Shown here: positions 1 through 9,409 of the stretch, piece after piece | Position numbering within the stretch: position 1 is the stretch's first letter | How the letters are laid out: every line of letters begins with the position of its first letter | Assembly (NCBI GenBank): GCA_902524345.1 | Contig: CABZCX010000001.1 | Span: 315,001 to 379,000, forward strand | DNA: 64,000 nt | Direction of reading: 5' to 3' | Source of the DNA: an uncultured Pelagibacteraceae bacterium | Lineage (GTDB): Bacteria; Pseudomonadota; Alphaproteobacteria; Pelagibacterales; Pelagibacteraceae | Position numbers and translations under genes: made by a program | Notes under the pieces: generated by a model | Seen by the model: only the letters and a program-made list of their open reading frames with translations | What the model was told of the DNA's origin: nothing | The model's database searches: none

Positions 1-150
1 CATAACTACAAAAGTTTGCATAGTTGCAGGCACTAAAGTAAATGGAGTTTGTATCTTAGATGATATAGCTAGTAAAGCTGTCCCAATTATTACCAAAATA
101 GCTGATTTGATTATTTTCGAATTGTTGATAATGTTTTTAGTAAGTTCCAT
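1..150 (-). CDS. bioY: BioY family biotin transporter, partial (N-terminal 50 residues)
   Basis: Reading the minus strand from an ATG at 148-150 gives 50 codons open to the window edge. The peptide starts MELTKNIINNSKIIKSAI, has a hydrophobic helix, then SKIQTPFTLVPATMQTFVV. The pattern of a K-I-x-x-P-F block followed by VP-x-TMQT is typical of the first part of BioY, the substrate-binding membrane protein of biotin ECF transporters. In the family it captures biotin at the inner membrane, alone or with an energising module. It is divergent from polA with 46 bases between the starts. The rest of the gene lies outside the window, so the assignment rests on this N-terminus only. Confidence 0.75.
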   Translation of the reverse strand, partial: MELTKNIINNSKIIKSAILVIIGTALLAISSKIQTPFTLVPATMQTFVVM

Positions 151-196
151 AAAATAATAATACTGTTATTTTATTAATAATCTATATTAATTTATA

Positions 197-2971
197 ATGA
201 GCAAGATTCAAAAAACAGATCACTTTTACTTGATTGATGGATCCGGCTATATATTTAGAGCTTACTATGCTCTTCCGCCTTTAACAAGAAAAAGTGATGG
301 TTTACCAACCGGAGCCGTAAGTGGCTTTTGTAGTATGCTCTTCAAACTTCTTGAAGATTCTAAGTCAAAAGAAAATTTACAAAAACCATCTCACTTTGCG
401 GTTATTTTTGATTCGGCTAGAAAAACATTTCGGAATGAAATTTATAAAGACTATAAAGCTAATAGAGCGGAAGCACCTGACGATTTAGCACCTCAATTCG
501 ATTATATTAGAAAGTCTGTATTAGCATTTAATTTACCATCAGTGGAGCTAACTAATTATGAAGCAGACGATTTAATAGCAACTTATACAAATATGATTTT
601 AAAAGTCGGAGCTAAAGTGACAATAGTATCTTCAGATAAAGACTTGATGCAATTATACAAAAAAGGTGTTCGAATTTATGATCCAATGAAAAATAGATTT
701 ATTAATGATGAGGATGTTCAAAAAAAATTTGGTGTTACAGCTGACAAAGTGATAGATGTGCAGGCATTAGCTGGGGACAGTAGTGATAATGTGCCCGGTG
801 TCCCAGGAATTGGTGTAAAAACTGCAGCTGAGTTAATAAATAAATATGGAGATTTAGAAACTCTTTTAAAATCTGCAAGTGAGATTAAACAAAATAAAAG
901 AAGAGAGACTTTACTCGAAAATAAAGATAAAGCGATAATTAGTAAAAAATTAGTAACTTTAAAAAATGATGCTCCAATTGAAAAAAATCTAGAGGAATTT
1001 CAATTAAAGCAAATTAATAAAGAAAAACTCTATAAATTTTTAAGGGAAATGGAATTTAATAGATTACTTAGTTCAGCTATCTCAACTTACGGCGAGCCAA
1101 ATTTTGAGGATAAAAAAGAAGATACTAAAATTATTCAAACTCAAGAAAAGATTTCTAAAAAAAATTATTTTTTAATTAAAGACATAAAAGCAATTGATGA
1201 TTGGATTAAAGAGGCCGAGGAGGTTGGGGAACTTGCTGTTGATACCGAAACAAGTTCATTAGATCCTCATCAAGCAGATTTAATAGGAATTTCTTTAAGT
1301 TCAAAAATCGGTAAAGCTTGTTACATACCTCTTAACCATAATTCTAAAGAAAATATTAATAAGGATCTTGTTTTAAAAAAATTAAAACCTTTATTAGAAG
1401 ATCCTAGTATTAAAAAGATCGGTCAAAATATAAAGTTTGATTTTATAGTTTTACTTAAGCAAGGTATAAAACTTTCCACGATGGAAGATACAATGCTTAT
1501 GTCATATGTTCTTGATGCAGGGAAAAACAGACACAATATGGATACATTGTCTGAAATCCATTTAGGTCACAAAACAATAGCTTTTAAAGATTTAGTAGGG
1601 ACTGGAAAAAAAGAAATAAATTTTAGTGAAGTCGATCTAGAAAAAGCAAAAAATTACGCCGCTGAAGATGCTGATATTACTTATAGGCTTTATAAAAAAT
1701 TTTACAAAAGTCTTAAAGATGAAAAAATGATTAATGTTTACGAACTTTTTGAAAAACCAATGATAACAATTCTTGCAAATATGGAAATTGAGGGAATTAA
1801 AATAGATCATAAATTCCTTAAAATTTTATCCTCAAATTTTGAAAAAAAAATTTTAAGAATTCAAAAAGAAGTTTTTAAAATATCTAAAAAAGAATTCAAT
1901 ATTGCATCACCAAAACAGCTTGGTGAAATTTTGTATAATGAGCTTAAAATTGCTGATCTAAAAAAAACCAAAAAAGGTAGTTTCGCTACTAGTGCAGCGG
2001 TATTAGAGGATTTAGCCTTTAAAGGTCATAAATTTCCACAATTAGTTTTAGATTGGAGACAAATATCAAAATTAAAAAATACTTACTCAGATGCTTTACC
2101 AGAGCACATTAATCCTAAAACAAAAAGAGTTCACACTTCTTTTTTACTTGCTGCTACTACCACAGGAAGATTAGCATCAAGTGAACCTAATCTACAAAAT
2201 ATTCCAATTAAGTCTGAGGATGGCAAAGATATCAGAAAAGCGTTTATAGCAGAGAAAGAACATACTTTGATCTCGGCAGACTATAATCAAATTGAAATGA
2301 GAATTTTAGCAGATATTGCTGATGTAAAAGAACTTAAAAAAGCGTTTAAAAATAATGAAGATATACACTCTTTGACGGCAAGTCAGATTTTCAATATTGA
2401 TATTAGAAAAGTGAATGATGACCAGAGAAGAAAAGCAAAAGCAATTAACTTTGGTATAATTTATGGAATTTCACAATACGGATTAGCAAAACAAATTAAC
2501 GTTTCTAACCACGAAGCAGAAGAATTTTTGAATTCATACTTTGCAAAATTTCCTGAAATTAAAGTTTATATGGATAACACTATTAAATTTTGCAGAAAGA
2601 GTGGTTTTGTAAATAATATTTTTGGAAGAAAATCACACTTCATTAGCATTAATGATAAGAATTATAATGTAAGAAATTTCCAAGAAAGAGCCGCTATAAA
2701 TGCTCCAATACAAGGATCTGCTTCTGAAATTATGAGATTAGCAATGATAAGATTGCAAAAAAAACTATTAGAAGAAAAGAATAAAAAAACAAAAATACTG
2801 TTGCAAATCCATGATGAATTGATTTTTGAAACTCCAAAAACAGATGCAAAAAGAATAAGCAAAATAATCATTGATGAAATGACTAGTGTAGTTAACAGCG
2901 ATCACCATTCTTTTTCAATACCTTTAACAGTAGATTTAAATACTGGTGATAATTGGGGTTCACTTCATTAA
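197..2971 (+). CDS. polA: DNA polymerase I
   Basis: 924 residues, the normal length for a full PolA, which fills gaps and removes RNA primers during replication and repair. The 5'-3' exonuclease domain occupies about residues 1-300, with the helix-hairpin-helix GIGVKTAAELI. A 3'-5' exonuclease domain follows (about 330-510) and keeps its metal-binding acids: D349 and E351 in VDTETSSLD, the IGQNIKFDF block and YAAEDADITY, so proofreading should be active. The polymerase domain has motif A (D695 in SADYNQIE), the O-helix RRKAKAINFGIIYG with Phe at the ddNTP-discriminating position, and motif C with D873 and E874 in QIHDELIFE. No Shine-Dalgarno precedes the ATG. It stands alone, divergent from bioY and 50 bases before chvI. 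Confidence 0.98.
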   Translation: MSKIQKTDHFYLIDGSGYIFRAYYALPPLTRKSDGLPTGAVSGFCSMLFKLLEDSKSKENLQKPSHFAVIFDSARKTFRNEIYKDYKANRAEAPDDLAPQFDYIRKSVLAFNLPSVELTNYEADDLIATYTNMILKVGAKVTIVSSDKDLMQLYKKGVRIYDPMKNRFINDEDVQKKFGVTADKVIDVQALAGDSSDNVPGVPGIGVKTAAELINKYGDLETLLKSASEIKQNKRRETLLENKDKAIISKKLVTLKNDAPIEKNLEEFQLKQINKEKLYKFLREMEFNRLLSSAISTYGEPNFEDKKEDTKIIQTQEKISKKNYFLIKDIKAIDDWIKEAEEVGELAVDTETSSLDPHQADLIGISLSSKIGKACYIPLNHNSKENINKDLVLKKLKPLLEDPSIKKIGQNIKFDFIVLLKQGIKLSTMEDTMLMSYVLDAGKNRHNMDTLSEIHLGHKTIAFKDLVGTGKKEINFSEVDLEKAKNYAAEDADITYRLYKKFYKSLKDEKMINVYELFEKPMITILANMEIEGIKIDHKFLKILSSNFEKKILRIQKEVFKISKKEFNIASPKQLGEILYNELKIADLKKTKKGSFATSAAVLEDLAFKGHKFPQLVLDWRQISKLKNTYSDALPEHINPKTKRVHTSFLLAATTTGRLASSEPNLQNIPIKSEDGKDIRKAFIAEKEHTLISADYNQIEMRILADIADVKELKKAFKNNEDIHSLTASQIFNIDIRKVNDDQRRKAKAINFGIIYGISQYGLAKQINVSNHEAEEFLNSYFAKFPEIKVYMDNTIKFCRKSGFVNNIFGRKSHFISINDKNYNVRNFQERAAINAPIQGSASEIMRLAMIRLQKKLLEEKNKKTKILLQIHDELIFETPKTDAKRISKIIIDEMTSVVNSDHHSFSIPLTVDLNTGDNWGSLH

Positions 2972-3021
2972 TTTAATTTGATTGCCCAAATTAGAACAAT
3001 TTAGTATTTTTATATTGTAGT

Positions 3022-3729
3022 ATGCATAAACAAACTATTGCTTTAATTGATGATGATAGAAATATTCTGACAAGCTTAAGTATTGCTTTAGAAAAAGAGG
3101 GTTTTAATGTTCAGACATACATAGATGGTGAAAGTGCATTAATTGGATTAACAAGGACTCCGCCTGATCTAGCAATCATTGATATAAAAATGCCAAAAAT
3201 GGATGGAGAAGAGTTATTAAAGAAATTAAGAAAAAAAACCTCATTGCCAGTGATATTTTTAACTTCAAAAGATGATGAAATAGATGAATTGCTTGGACTA
3301 AAGTTAGGAGCAGATGATTTCGTTAAAAAATCCGGAGGTTTTTCAATAAAAGTATTAATTGAGAGAATTAGAGTTCAGCTTAGGAAGAAAGATAGAAAGG
3401 ATACTATTGAAGAGAATAAAAGTATCATCTCTCATGGAAAATTAAAATTAGATCCGTCACAATTGGAATGTGAATGGAATGGCAAACAATTGCCTGACAA
3501 ATTAACTACTACAGAATTTTTACTTGTTAAAGAATTAGCAAAACGACCTGGTATAATTAAAGAAAGAGCTCAGTTGATGGATATTGCTTATAGAGAGGAT
3601 ACAGATATTGAAGACCGCACTATTGATAGTCATGTAAAAAGAATAAGAAAAAAATTTAAAAAAGTTGATCCAGATTTTTCAGCTATTGAGACTAGATATG
3701 GAAGTGGGTATAGGTGGAATGTTAGCTAA
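3022..3729 (+). CDS. chvI: OmpR-family response regulator, ChvI-like
   Basis: 235 residues with an N-terminal receiver domain (phospho-acceptor D54 in IIDIKMPKMDG, acidic pair DDD near the start, FLTSKDD) and a C-terminal winged-helix DNA-binding domain ending ETRYGSGYRW. The stop overlaps the ATG of the sensor kinase by one base, so the two form an operon. The ChvI assignment comes from OmpR-type architecture plus the ahcY neighbour downstream, which matches the rhizobial chvI-chvG-...-ahcY order; the hprK, EIIA and HPr genes found between them in rhizobia are absent here. An oddity is KKSGGFSIKV where most regulators have K-P-F after the conserved lysine. In the family ChvI controls envelope and acid-stress genes; that role here is inference. 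Confidence 0.85.
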   Translation: MHKQTIALIDDDRNILTSLSIALEKEGFNVQTYIDGESALIGLTRTPPDLAIIDIKMPKMDGEELLKKLRKKTSLPVIFLTSKDDEIDELLGLKLGADDFVKKSGGFSIKVLIERIRVQLRKKDRKDTIEENKSIISHGKLKLDPSQLECEWNGKQLPDKLTTTEFLLVKELAKRPGIIKERAQLMDIAYREDTDIEDRTIDSHVKRIRKKFKKVDPDFSAIETRYGSGYRWNVS

Positions 3730-5270
3730 TGCTAAGCAACCTTCTTAAAAATTTGTCCATATTAAAAAAATTTTTATTCATAAACTTAATTTTTTTTACA
3801 ATAATTGGATTATTTACATTTATATACTTGGAAAATGTTCAGCCAAATTTAATAAAGAAAAAATCCTCTAATCATATCGAAATTATAAACAACACTATTG
3901 ATAATCTTAATAGACTTAACGTTAAGTTTATCGAAGAAGATATAAGAAAATTTTTGTTTTCTACAAGATTTCTTTTTCAAAATTTAGATAGAGTTATTTT
4001 TTTTGATAACGAATTAAAATTAATTGGAGACACAGACACATTAGATCTTGATCCAAGATCATTTTCTACAAGGTTAGATATTATAGAATTAGATATATTA
4101 AACGAAGATAAAACAAAAGAAATTACAGAGGATAAGAATATTAATATGGATAGTGAAAACAATTTATCACTAAAAGATATCTTATCTAATTATGCTGAGT
4201 CTAAAAATTATGGGATACCTTTTACGTTTACCGAAGATGAATTTAATAAATTCAAACTAACAACTATTAAAAATGTAATGAAAAACGATAAAAATATTGG
4301 ATATCTAGCAATTAGCGAAAACGCAAATGATATTAAAGCTGCTATTGAAGAAAGAAAAACATTTATTATCAGAACAGCTATAGCTGTTGGAATAGTAATC
4401 TTAATTTTTTCATTTGTTTTAAATAGGTATTTTTTGAAACCAATTAAAAATTTGGTCACTTACACAAAAACAATCAAAGAAAAAAATTCAAAGATTACGA
4501 ATATTGAGAATTTAAAACTTAGAAATGATGAACTTGGATTACTCTCAAGTTCTCTAGATGATATGACTTTAGAATTACAGAAAAGAATTTCACAAGCTGA
4601 GAATTTTTCAACTGATCTTGTGCACGAGATCAGAAATCCATTAGCCTCTCTTAAAAGCGCCTCAGAAATTCTACAAGATACAAATGATATAGATCAAAGA
4701 GTGAAATTATTAAATATCTTAAGTCATGATGTTCAGAGAATAGAGAGATTAATCACAGATTATTCCCAAATGCTAAAAGATGAGGTAGCCTTAAGTAAAG
4801 AAAAAATAAAGAAATTAGATATTGAACCTATTATAAAGTCTGTTGTTGACGATTTTAATAATATTTATAAAGTGAAAAAAGGAATAGAAATTTCTTTTGA
4901 AAATGATGGTAAGAAAAATTACTACATTAATGGTATTGAAAATAGAATAGAACAAATAATTGCAAATCTTTTAAATAATGCAATATCGTTTAGTGAGGAT
5001 AATAAAAATATAATTGTTAAAGTTTCTCAATCAGAGGACAAAAAAATTAACATTGATATTTTAGATGAGGGAAATGGATTTAAGGAGAAAGATACAAATA
5101 AAATTTTCAAGAGATTTTATAGTAATAGGCCAGATAAATTTGGCCAACATTCTGGTTTAGGATTGAATATTGTTAAAAATTTAGTTGATCTACACAATGG
5201 TTCTATTAAAGCATCAAATCGAACTGACAAAAAGGGCGCAAGAATGGAAGTCATTTTTCCAATGGTATAA
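3729..5270 (+). CDS. chvG: Sensor histidine kinase, ChvG-like
   Basis: 513 residues. A first transmembrane helix lies near residues 14-33, a periplasmic region of about 180 residues follows, a second helix sits at about 213-235, then a HAMP-like linker. The dimerisation/phospho-acceptor domain contains H299 in LVHEIRNPLASL. The ATPase domain has an N box (EQIIANLLNNAI), a G1 box (DEGNGF) and a G2 box (GLGLNIVKNLV), so all catalytic elements are present. It should autophosphorylate and pass phosphate to the regulator encoded directly upstream. The periplasmic part is charged and asparagine-rich and I cannot infer its ligand. SAR11-type genomes carry few two-component systems, which makes an intact pair notable. 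Confidence 0.87.
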   Translation: MLSNLLKNLSILKKFLFINLIFFTIIGLFTFIYLENVQPNLIKKKSSNHIEIINNTIDNLNRLNVKFIEEDIRKFLFSTRFLFQNLDRVIFFDNELKLIGDTDTLDLDPRSFSTRLDIIELDILNEDKTKEITEDKNINMDSENNLSLKDILSNYAESKNYGIPFTFTEDEFNKFKLTTIKNVMKNDKNIGYLAISENANDIKAAIEERKTFIIRTAIAVGIVILIFSFVLNRYFLKPIKNLVTYTKTIKEKNSKITNIENLKLRNDELGLLSSSLDDMTLELQKRISQAENFSTDLVHEIRNPLASLKSASEILQDTNDIDQRVKLLNILSHDVQRIERLITDYSQMLKDEVALSKEKIKKLDIEPIIKSVVDDFNNIYKVKKGIEISFENDGKKNYYINGIENRIEQIIANLLNNAISFSEDNKNIIVKVSQSEDKKINIDILDEGNGFKEKDTNKIFKRFYSNRPDKFGQHSGLGLNIVKNLVDLHNGSIKASNRTDKKGARMEVIFPMV

Positions 5271-5315
5271 AGTTCTATTGATTAATTAAAACTTTGTTGC
5301 TAGAAGATCCACAAC

Positions 5316-6602
5316 ATGGCAGATTTTAAAGTTAAAGATATATCTCAAGCAGAATTTGGACGTAAGGAAATCTCAATTGCTGAAAGCGAAATGCCTGGAT
5401 TGATGGCATTAAGAGAGGAATACAAAGGGAAATCTCCCCTTAAAGGAGCAAAGATTATTGGTTGTTTGCACATGACTATTCAAACAGCAGTTTTGATTGA
5501 AACATTAGCCAATTTAGGTGCAGAAGTAAGGTGGTCATCGTGCAATATTTTTTCTACTCAAGACCATGCAGCTGCTGCTATAGCTAAAGCAGGAATACCC
5601 GTTTATGCTTGGAAAGGTGAGACAGAAGAGGAATATTTATGGTGCATTAAACAAACAATCATAGGAAATAAAGATTGGAAACCAAACATGCTTTTAGATG
5701 ATGGTGGCGATCTTACTGCAATAATGCATAAAGAATATAAAGATTTATTAAAAGACGTTAAAGGCGTCTCTGAAGAAACTACAACCGGAATTAAAGCGCT
5801 TAATAAAATGGAAAAAGATAAAACACTGTTAGTTCCAGCCATAAATGTTAATGACTCTGTTACAAAATCAAAATTTGATAATCTTTATGGTTGTAGAGAA
5901 AGTTTAGTCGACGGAATACGAAGGGCAACAGATGTGATGATGTCCGGAAAAGTCGCTATTGTGGCAGGTTTTGGGGATGTGGGAAAAGGTAGTGCCGCCT
6001 CACTCAGACAAAGTGGTGCTAGAGTTTTGGTCACTGAAGCAGATCCAATTTGTGCTCTACAAGCTGCTATGGAAGGTTATGAGGTTGTTCTAATGGAGGA
6101 TGCTATAGGCCAAGCAGATATTATTGTTACAGCTACTGGTAACAAAGATATTGTTACTGCTGATCATATGAGAGAAATGAAAGATAGAGCAATACTATGT
6201 AATATCGGTCATTTTGATAATGAAATTCAGGTTGATGCTTTAAAAAATTATAAATGGACAGAGATTAAACCTCAAGTCCATGAAATCGAATTACCAAGTA
6301 AAAAAAGGATAATTCTTCTAGCGGAGGGCAGACTAGTCAATTTAGGATGTGCAACTGGGCATCCAAGCTTCGTGATGAGTGCATCATTTACCAATCAAGT
6401 AATTGCACAAATAGAACTTTGGAACAATCACAAAAATTATGAAAATAAAGTATATGTCTTGCCAAAACATTTAGATGAAAAAGTTGCTACTCTACATTTA
6501 AAGAAAGTTGGTGCAAAGTTAACTAAACTATCTAAAGATCAAGCAGACTATATCAGTGTCGGCGTTAATGGTCCATTCAAACCAAATGCCTATCGCTACT
6601 AA
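5316..6602 (+). CDS. ahcY: S-adenosyl-L-homocysteine hydrolase
   Basis: 428 residues. The enzyme splits S-adenosylhomocysteine into adenosine and homocysteine, removing the product inhibitor of methyltransferases. Diagnostic sequences are the substrate-binding start [16 protein letters not shown], the [14 protein letters not shown] block, the NAD-binding glycine loop [13 protein letters not shown], and the C-terminal [14 protein letters not shown] and [14 protein letters not shown]. Its 3' end overlaps the start of tsaE by 17 bases. The 45-base leader before the ATG is too short to hold a known SAM or SAH riboswitch and I see none. Upstream chvI-chvG agrees with conserved alphaproteobacterial order. 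Confidence 0.97.
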   Translation: MADFKVKDISQAEFGRKEISIAESEMPGLMALREEYKGKSPLKGAKIIGCLHMTIQTAVLIETLANLGAEVRWSSCNIFSTQDHAAAAIAKAGIPVYAWKGETEEEYLWCIKQTIIGNKDWKPNMLLDDGGDLTAIMHKEYKDLLKDVKGVSEETTTGIKALNKMEKDKTLLVPAINVNDSVTKSKFDNLYGCRESLVDGIRRATDVMMSGKVAIVAGFGDVGKGSAASLRQSGARVLVTEADPICALQAAMEGYEVVLMEDAIGQADIIVTATGNKDIVTADHMREMKDRAILCNIGHFDNEIQVDALKNYKWTEIKPQVHEIELPSKKRIILLAEGRLVNLGCATGHPSFVMSASFTNQVIAQIELWNNHKNYENKVYVLPKHLDEKVATLHLKKVGAKLTKLSKDQADYISVGVNGPFKPNAYRY

Positions 6603-7041
6603 CAGTGATAAAATAATTTTAAACTCTGAAAAAGATACTAAAGAATTCGCTAAAAATTTTTTAAATAAAGTTAAACCAAATTATATAGTTTTTGTATACG
6701 GTGAAATGGGAGTAGGCAAAACTACTTTTATAAAATATCTTGTGAATGCTTTTCAACAAAAGAATAAAGTAAAAATTACAGAGGTAACAAGCCCTACATT
6801 TAATCTTTTAAACCAATACGATGTGAATAAATTTGTCGTAAATCATTACGATCTATTTAGGTTAAAAAATGATGGTGAATTAAAGAGCCTGGGTTTATTT
6901 GAAGATAATCTAAATACAATTACATTAATAGAATGGCCCGAGATTATTCAAAAAAAACCTGAAAAATTGATAGAATTATTTTTTAAATATGAGGATGATT
7001 ATCAAAAAAGATCAGTACAAATTAAAGGTCTAAAACTATAA
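6586..7041 (+). CDS. tsaE: tRNA threonylcarbamoyladenosine biosynthesis ATPase TsaE
   Basis: 151 residues from the ATG at 6586 (MPIATNSDK). A longer GTG start at 6556 is open but would add residues encoded inside ahcY with no family equivalent, so I prefer the inner ATG. The Walker A loop [14 protein letters not shown] and the downstream [11 protein letters not shown] and HYDLFRL blocks are typical of TsaE/YjeE, the ATPase partner of TsaB and TsaD in making t6A37 on ANN-decoding tRNAs. The next two genes follow as in many alphaproteobacteria, where tsaE is linked to an aminoglycoside-phosphotransferase-like kinase and a sugar nucleotidyltransferase. Confidence 0.93.
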   Translation: MPIATNSDKIILNSEKDTKEFAKNFLNKVKPNYIVFVYGEMGVGKTTFIKYLVNAFQQKNKVKITEVTSPTFNLLNQYDVNKFVVNHYDLFRLKNDGELKSLGLFEDNLNTITLIEWPEIIQKKPEKLIELFFKYEDDYQKRSVQIKGLKL

Positions 7042-7047
7042 TTTTTG

Positions 7048-7989
7048 ATGAAAAATTTGAAAAAAATAAAGGGTGATGCGTCTTTCAGAAAATTTTACAG
7101 AAAAAAAAGTAAAAACGCATATTCTATAATAGTCCTTGCAAAAAAAGAAAAAATTAAAAATTTAATTATATATGAGGCAATAAATAGAATATTAAATAAA
7201 AATAAAATTTTAGCTCCAAAATTAATTAAAGAGAATTACAAAAAAAACTATATAGAAATTCAGGATTTTGGTGACCACACGATATTTAAAATTCTGAAGA
7301 GAAAAAAAGTTAATAAATTTTTATATTTTAAAAAAATAATAGATTTATTGATTAGGATACAATTAATAAAGAATAGAAGTATAAGAAATTTTAAAAATAA
7401 GATTTATCATATTCCTAAATATAACGAAAAAATTTTAATCAATGAGGCTAATTTATTTAGTAAATGGTATGCAGAGGAAAATTCAAAAAACTCTAAAAAA
7501 AAAACTTTTTCAAAAAAATTTAACAAAATAATTAAGGAATTAATATCAAAATTAAGTTTAAAAAATAACGTGTTTGTCCATAGAGATTTTCATGTATCAA
7601 ATCTTATGTTAGTCAGGAATGAAATAGGAGTTATAGATAGTCAAGATGCTTTAATTGGAAATAGGGCATACGATTTAGCATCTTTGATTGACGATGTAAG
7701 ATTTAAGACATCAAAATCATTTAAAAAAAAAGTTTATGATTACTACCTTAAAAAACAAAAAAATTTGATAAAGAATAAATTTAAAAATGATTTTGAAATA
7801 TTATCAGTTTTAAGAAATCTTAAGATAATTGGAATTTTTACACGTTTATCTTTGAGAGATGGAAAAAAAAAGTATATTAAATTAATTCCACATACATGGG
7901 AATTAATAAATATGCGTATTAAAGAAAACGAAGTATTCTTTGATTTAAAAAATTTATTAAGTCAAAATTTTGAAAAAAAAATTAAATGA
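7048..7989 (+). CDS. amgK: Aminoglycoside-phosphotransferase-fold sugar kinase, AmgK-like
   Basis: 313 residues from the ATG at 7048; a TTG one codon earlier is unlikely. The catalytic loop is VHRDFHVSNLML (D180) and the metal-binding acid is in GVIDSQDALIGNRAYDLASL, both hallmarks of this kinase family. N-terminal KKIKGDASFRKFYR fits the Gly-rich start of AmgK. Family knowledge: AmgK phosphorylates N-acetylmuramic acid at the anomeric position in a cell-wall recycling shortcut, and MurU then makes the UDP sugar. The next gene is MurU-like with a 4-base overlap, which supports this. The protein is unusually rich in lysine and asparagine. Substrate is inferred from neighbours, not shown. Confidence 0.75.
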   Translation: MKNLKKIKGDASFRKFYRKKSKNAYSIIVLAKKEKIKNLIIYEAINRILNKNKILAPKLIKENYKKNYIEIQDFGDHTIFKILKRKKVNKFLYFKKIIDLLIRIQLIKNRSIRNFKNKIYHIPKYNEKILINEANLFSKWYAEENSKNSKKKTFSKKFNKIIKELISKLSLKNNVFVHRDFHVSNLMLVRNEIGVIDSQDALIGNRAYDLASLIDDVRFKTSKSFKKKVYDYYLKKQKNLIKNKFKNDFEILSVLRNLKIIGIFTRLSLRDGKKKYIKLIPHTWELINMRIKENEVFFDLKNLLSQNFEKKIK

Positions 7990-8675
7990 GAATTAGAACT
8001 GCATTAATATTATGTGCAGGTTTTGGTAAAAGACTGAATCCCCTAACTCTTGAAACTCCAAAACCTCTGCTGAAAATCAAAGATACTACAATTTTAGAAA
8101 ACTGTATTAATGTAATTTCCAAACTTGGTATAAAAAAAATTCTTATAAATACATTTCACCTTGGAGATCAAATAAATGAATTTATTAAAATGAAAAATTT
8201 TAAAATAGATATTAAGATTAAAGAAGATGGAAGGAATATTTTGGATACAGGCGGTGGTATAATGAATTTAGTGAAAGATACCACAGATCAAGATTTTTTA
8301 GTTTTTAATCCAGATACTTTGTGGAACTATAAATACGTTAATGAAATAAATAAAATGCAAGATTTTTATTTTTCTAATAAATTGAATTGCATTCTTTTAG
8401 TTGCAGATAAGAAACTAAGTTTTGATAAGAGCTTTAGTGGGGATTTTAAATTAAAAGATAATTTATTGCAAAAAGGTGAGGATAATAATTTTATTTATAT
8501 TGGTTGTAAAATTTTCAATAAAAGTTTGTTTAAAAATTACGTTTTAAAAAATTTTTCAATTTTAGAAGTATGGAAAGAATTACAAAACAATAATCAACTT
8601 AATGGATATGAAAGCTTAAATAAATTCTATCATTTAACTAATTTAGAAACTTTCAAAAAACTAAAAGATCTTTAG
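7986..8675 (+). CDS. murU: Sugar-1-phosphate nucleotidyltransferase, MurU-like
   Basis: 229 residues with the nucleotidyltransferase signature LCAGFGKRLNPLTLETPKPL (pyrophosphorylase G-x-G-x-R-x-x-P-L-T and K-P-L), GGGIMNLV and FNPDTLW. Length matches MurU, which turns N-acetylmuramate-1-phosphate into UDP-MurNAc, feeding peptidoglycan synthesis without passing through the fosfomycin-sensitive MurA step. It overlaps the kinase by 4 bases (ATGA), suggesting translational coupling. Its 3' end overlaps the convergent gpmA by 23 bases. A mannose-1-phosphate guanylyltransferase of similar size is the main alternative; the adjacent kinase favours MurU. Confidence 0.75.
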   Translation: MRIRTALILCAGFGKRLNPLTLETPKPLLKIKDTTILENCINVISKLGIKKILINTFHLGDQINEFIKMKNFKIDIKIKEDGRNILDTGGGIMNLVKDTTDQDFLVFNPDTLWNYKYVNEINKMQDFYFSNKLNCILLVADKKLSFDKSFSGDFKLKDNLLQKGEDNNFIYIGCKIFNKSLFKNYVLKNFSILEVWKELQNNNQLNGYESLNKFYHLTNLETFKKLKDL

Positions 8676-9366
8676 CCCTCTCTTTATCAAGATACTTACA
8701 TTTTGTGATTTTCAAATTATTGTCTAACTTTATCAATAAAGGATTTCCTGTAGGTATTTCTAGATTTGAAATCAGATTGTTATCTAATTTAAAAAGTTTT
8801 TTGCATAAAGCCCTAATAGAATTGCCATGGGCTGAAATTAAAATATTAGTATCTCTCAATTTTTCTTGGATTTCTTCCTCAAAAAATTTAACAACTCTAT
8901 CGTAAGTATCTTTTAAAGACTCTGTGCTTGGAATAAGCTCTTCCGGAACATCTTTGTAAATACTTATGTTACTAGGATGGTATGGACTTTCTTTACTTAG
9001 GGCATCTGGTTTCATATCCCAAGATCTACGAAACTCGTGCACTTTTTTTTCACCAATTTTTTTTGCCATTTCTATCTTATTTAAGCCAGTAAGAGCCCCA
9101 TAGTGTCTCTCGTTAAGCTGCCAGGCAGATTTGAATTCTTTTTCATCATTTAAAATTTCTTTTATAATTTTTAGGGTATGTTTTGCTCTTAATTGAACAG
9201 ATGAATAATAATAGTTTATTTCAAGATTTTGTTCCTTAATAAGTTGACCCGCTTTTTTAGCTTCAGATTTTCCTGTTTCTGTAATATCTACGTCAACCCA
9301 TCCTGTAAATTTTTTCTCAAGATTCCAAGTACTTTGTCCATGTCTTACAAGAATTAAAAAACTCAT
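8653..9366 (-). CDS. gpmA: 2,3-bisphosphoglycerate-dependent phosphoglycerate mutase
   Basis: 237 residues. Interconverts 3- and 2-phosphoglycerate in lower glycolysis and gluconeogenesis. The phospho-histidine motif is LVRHGQSTWN (H9), followed by FTGWVDVDIT, the NERHYGALTGLNK block and the second histidine in ISAHGNSIRAL. Length and motifs match the dPGM branch rather than the metal-dependent GpmI. The gene is monocistronic; its 3' end overlaps the convergent murU, and it is divergent from the VanZ-like gene. No Shine-Dalgarno is visible. Confidence 0.96.
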   Translation of the reverse strand: MSFLILVRHGQSTWNLEKKFTGWVDVDITETGKSEAKKAGQLIKEQNLEINYYYSSVQLRAKHTLKIIKEILNDEKEFKSAWQLNERHYGALTGLNKIEMAKKIGEKKVHEFRRSWDMKPDALSKESPYHPSNISIYKDVPEELIPSTESLKDTYDRVVKFFEEEIQEKLRDTNILISAHGNSIRALCKKLFKLDNNLISNLEIPTGNPLLIKLDNNLKITKCKYLDKERAKDLLVF

Positions 9367-9409
9367 ATTATATTTTTAAAATATATTTATAAATAAAACT
9401 ATATAATTT

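Noticed and set aside
5271-5315. SAM or SAH riboswitch before ahcY
   Set aside because: The leader is 45 bases with no matching conserved core; too short for known classes.
6556-6585. GTG start for tsaE
   Set aside because: Adds ten residues read from inside ahcY with no homology to TsaE; the ATG at 6586 gives the usual N-terminus.
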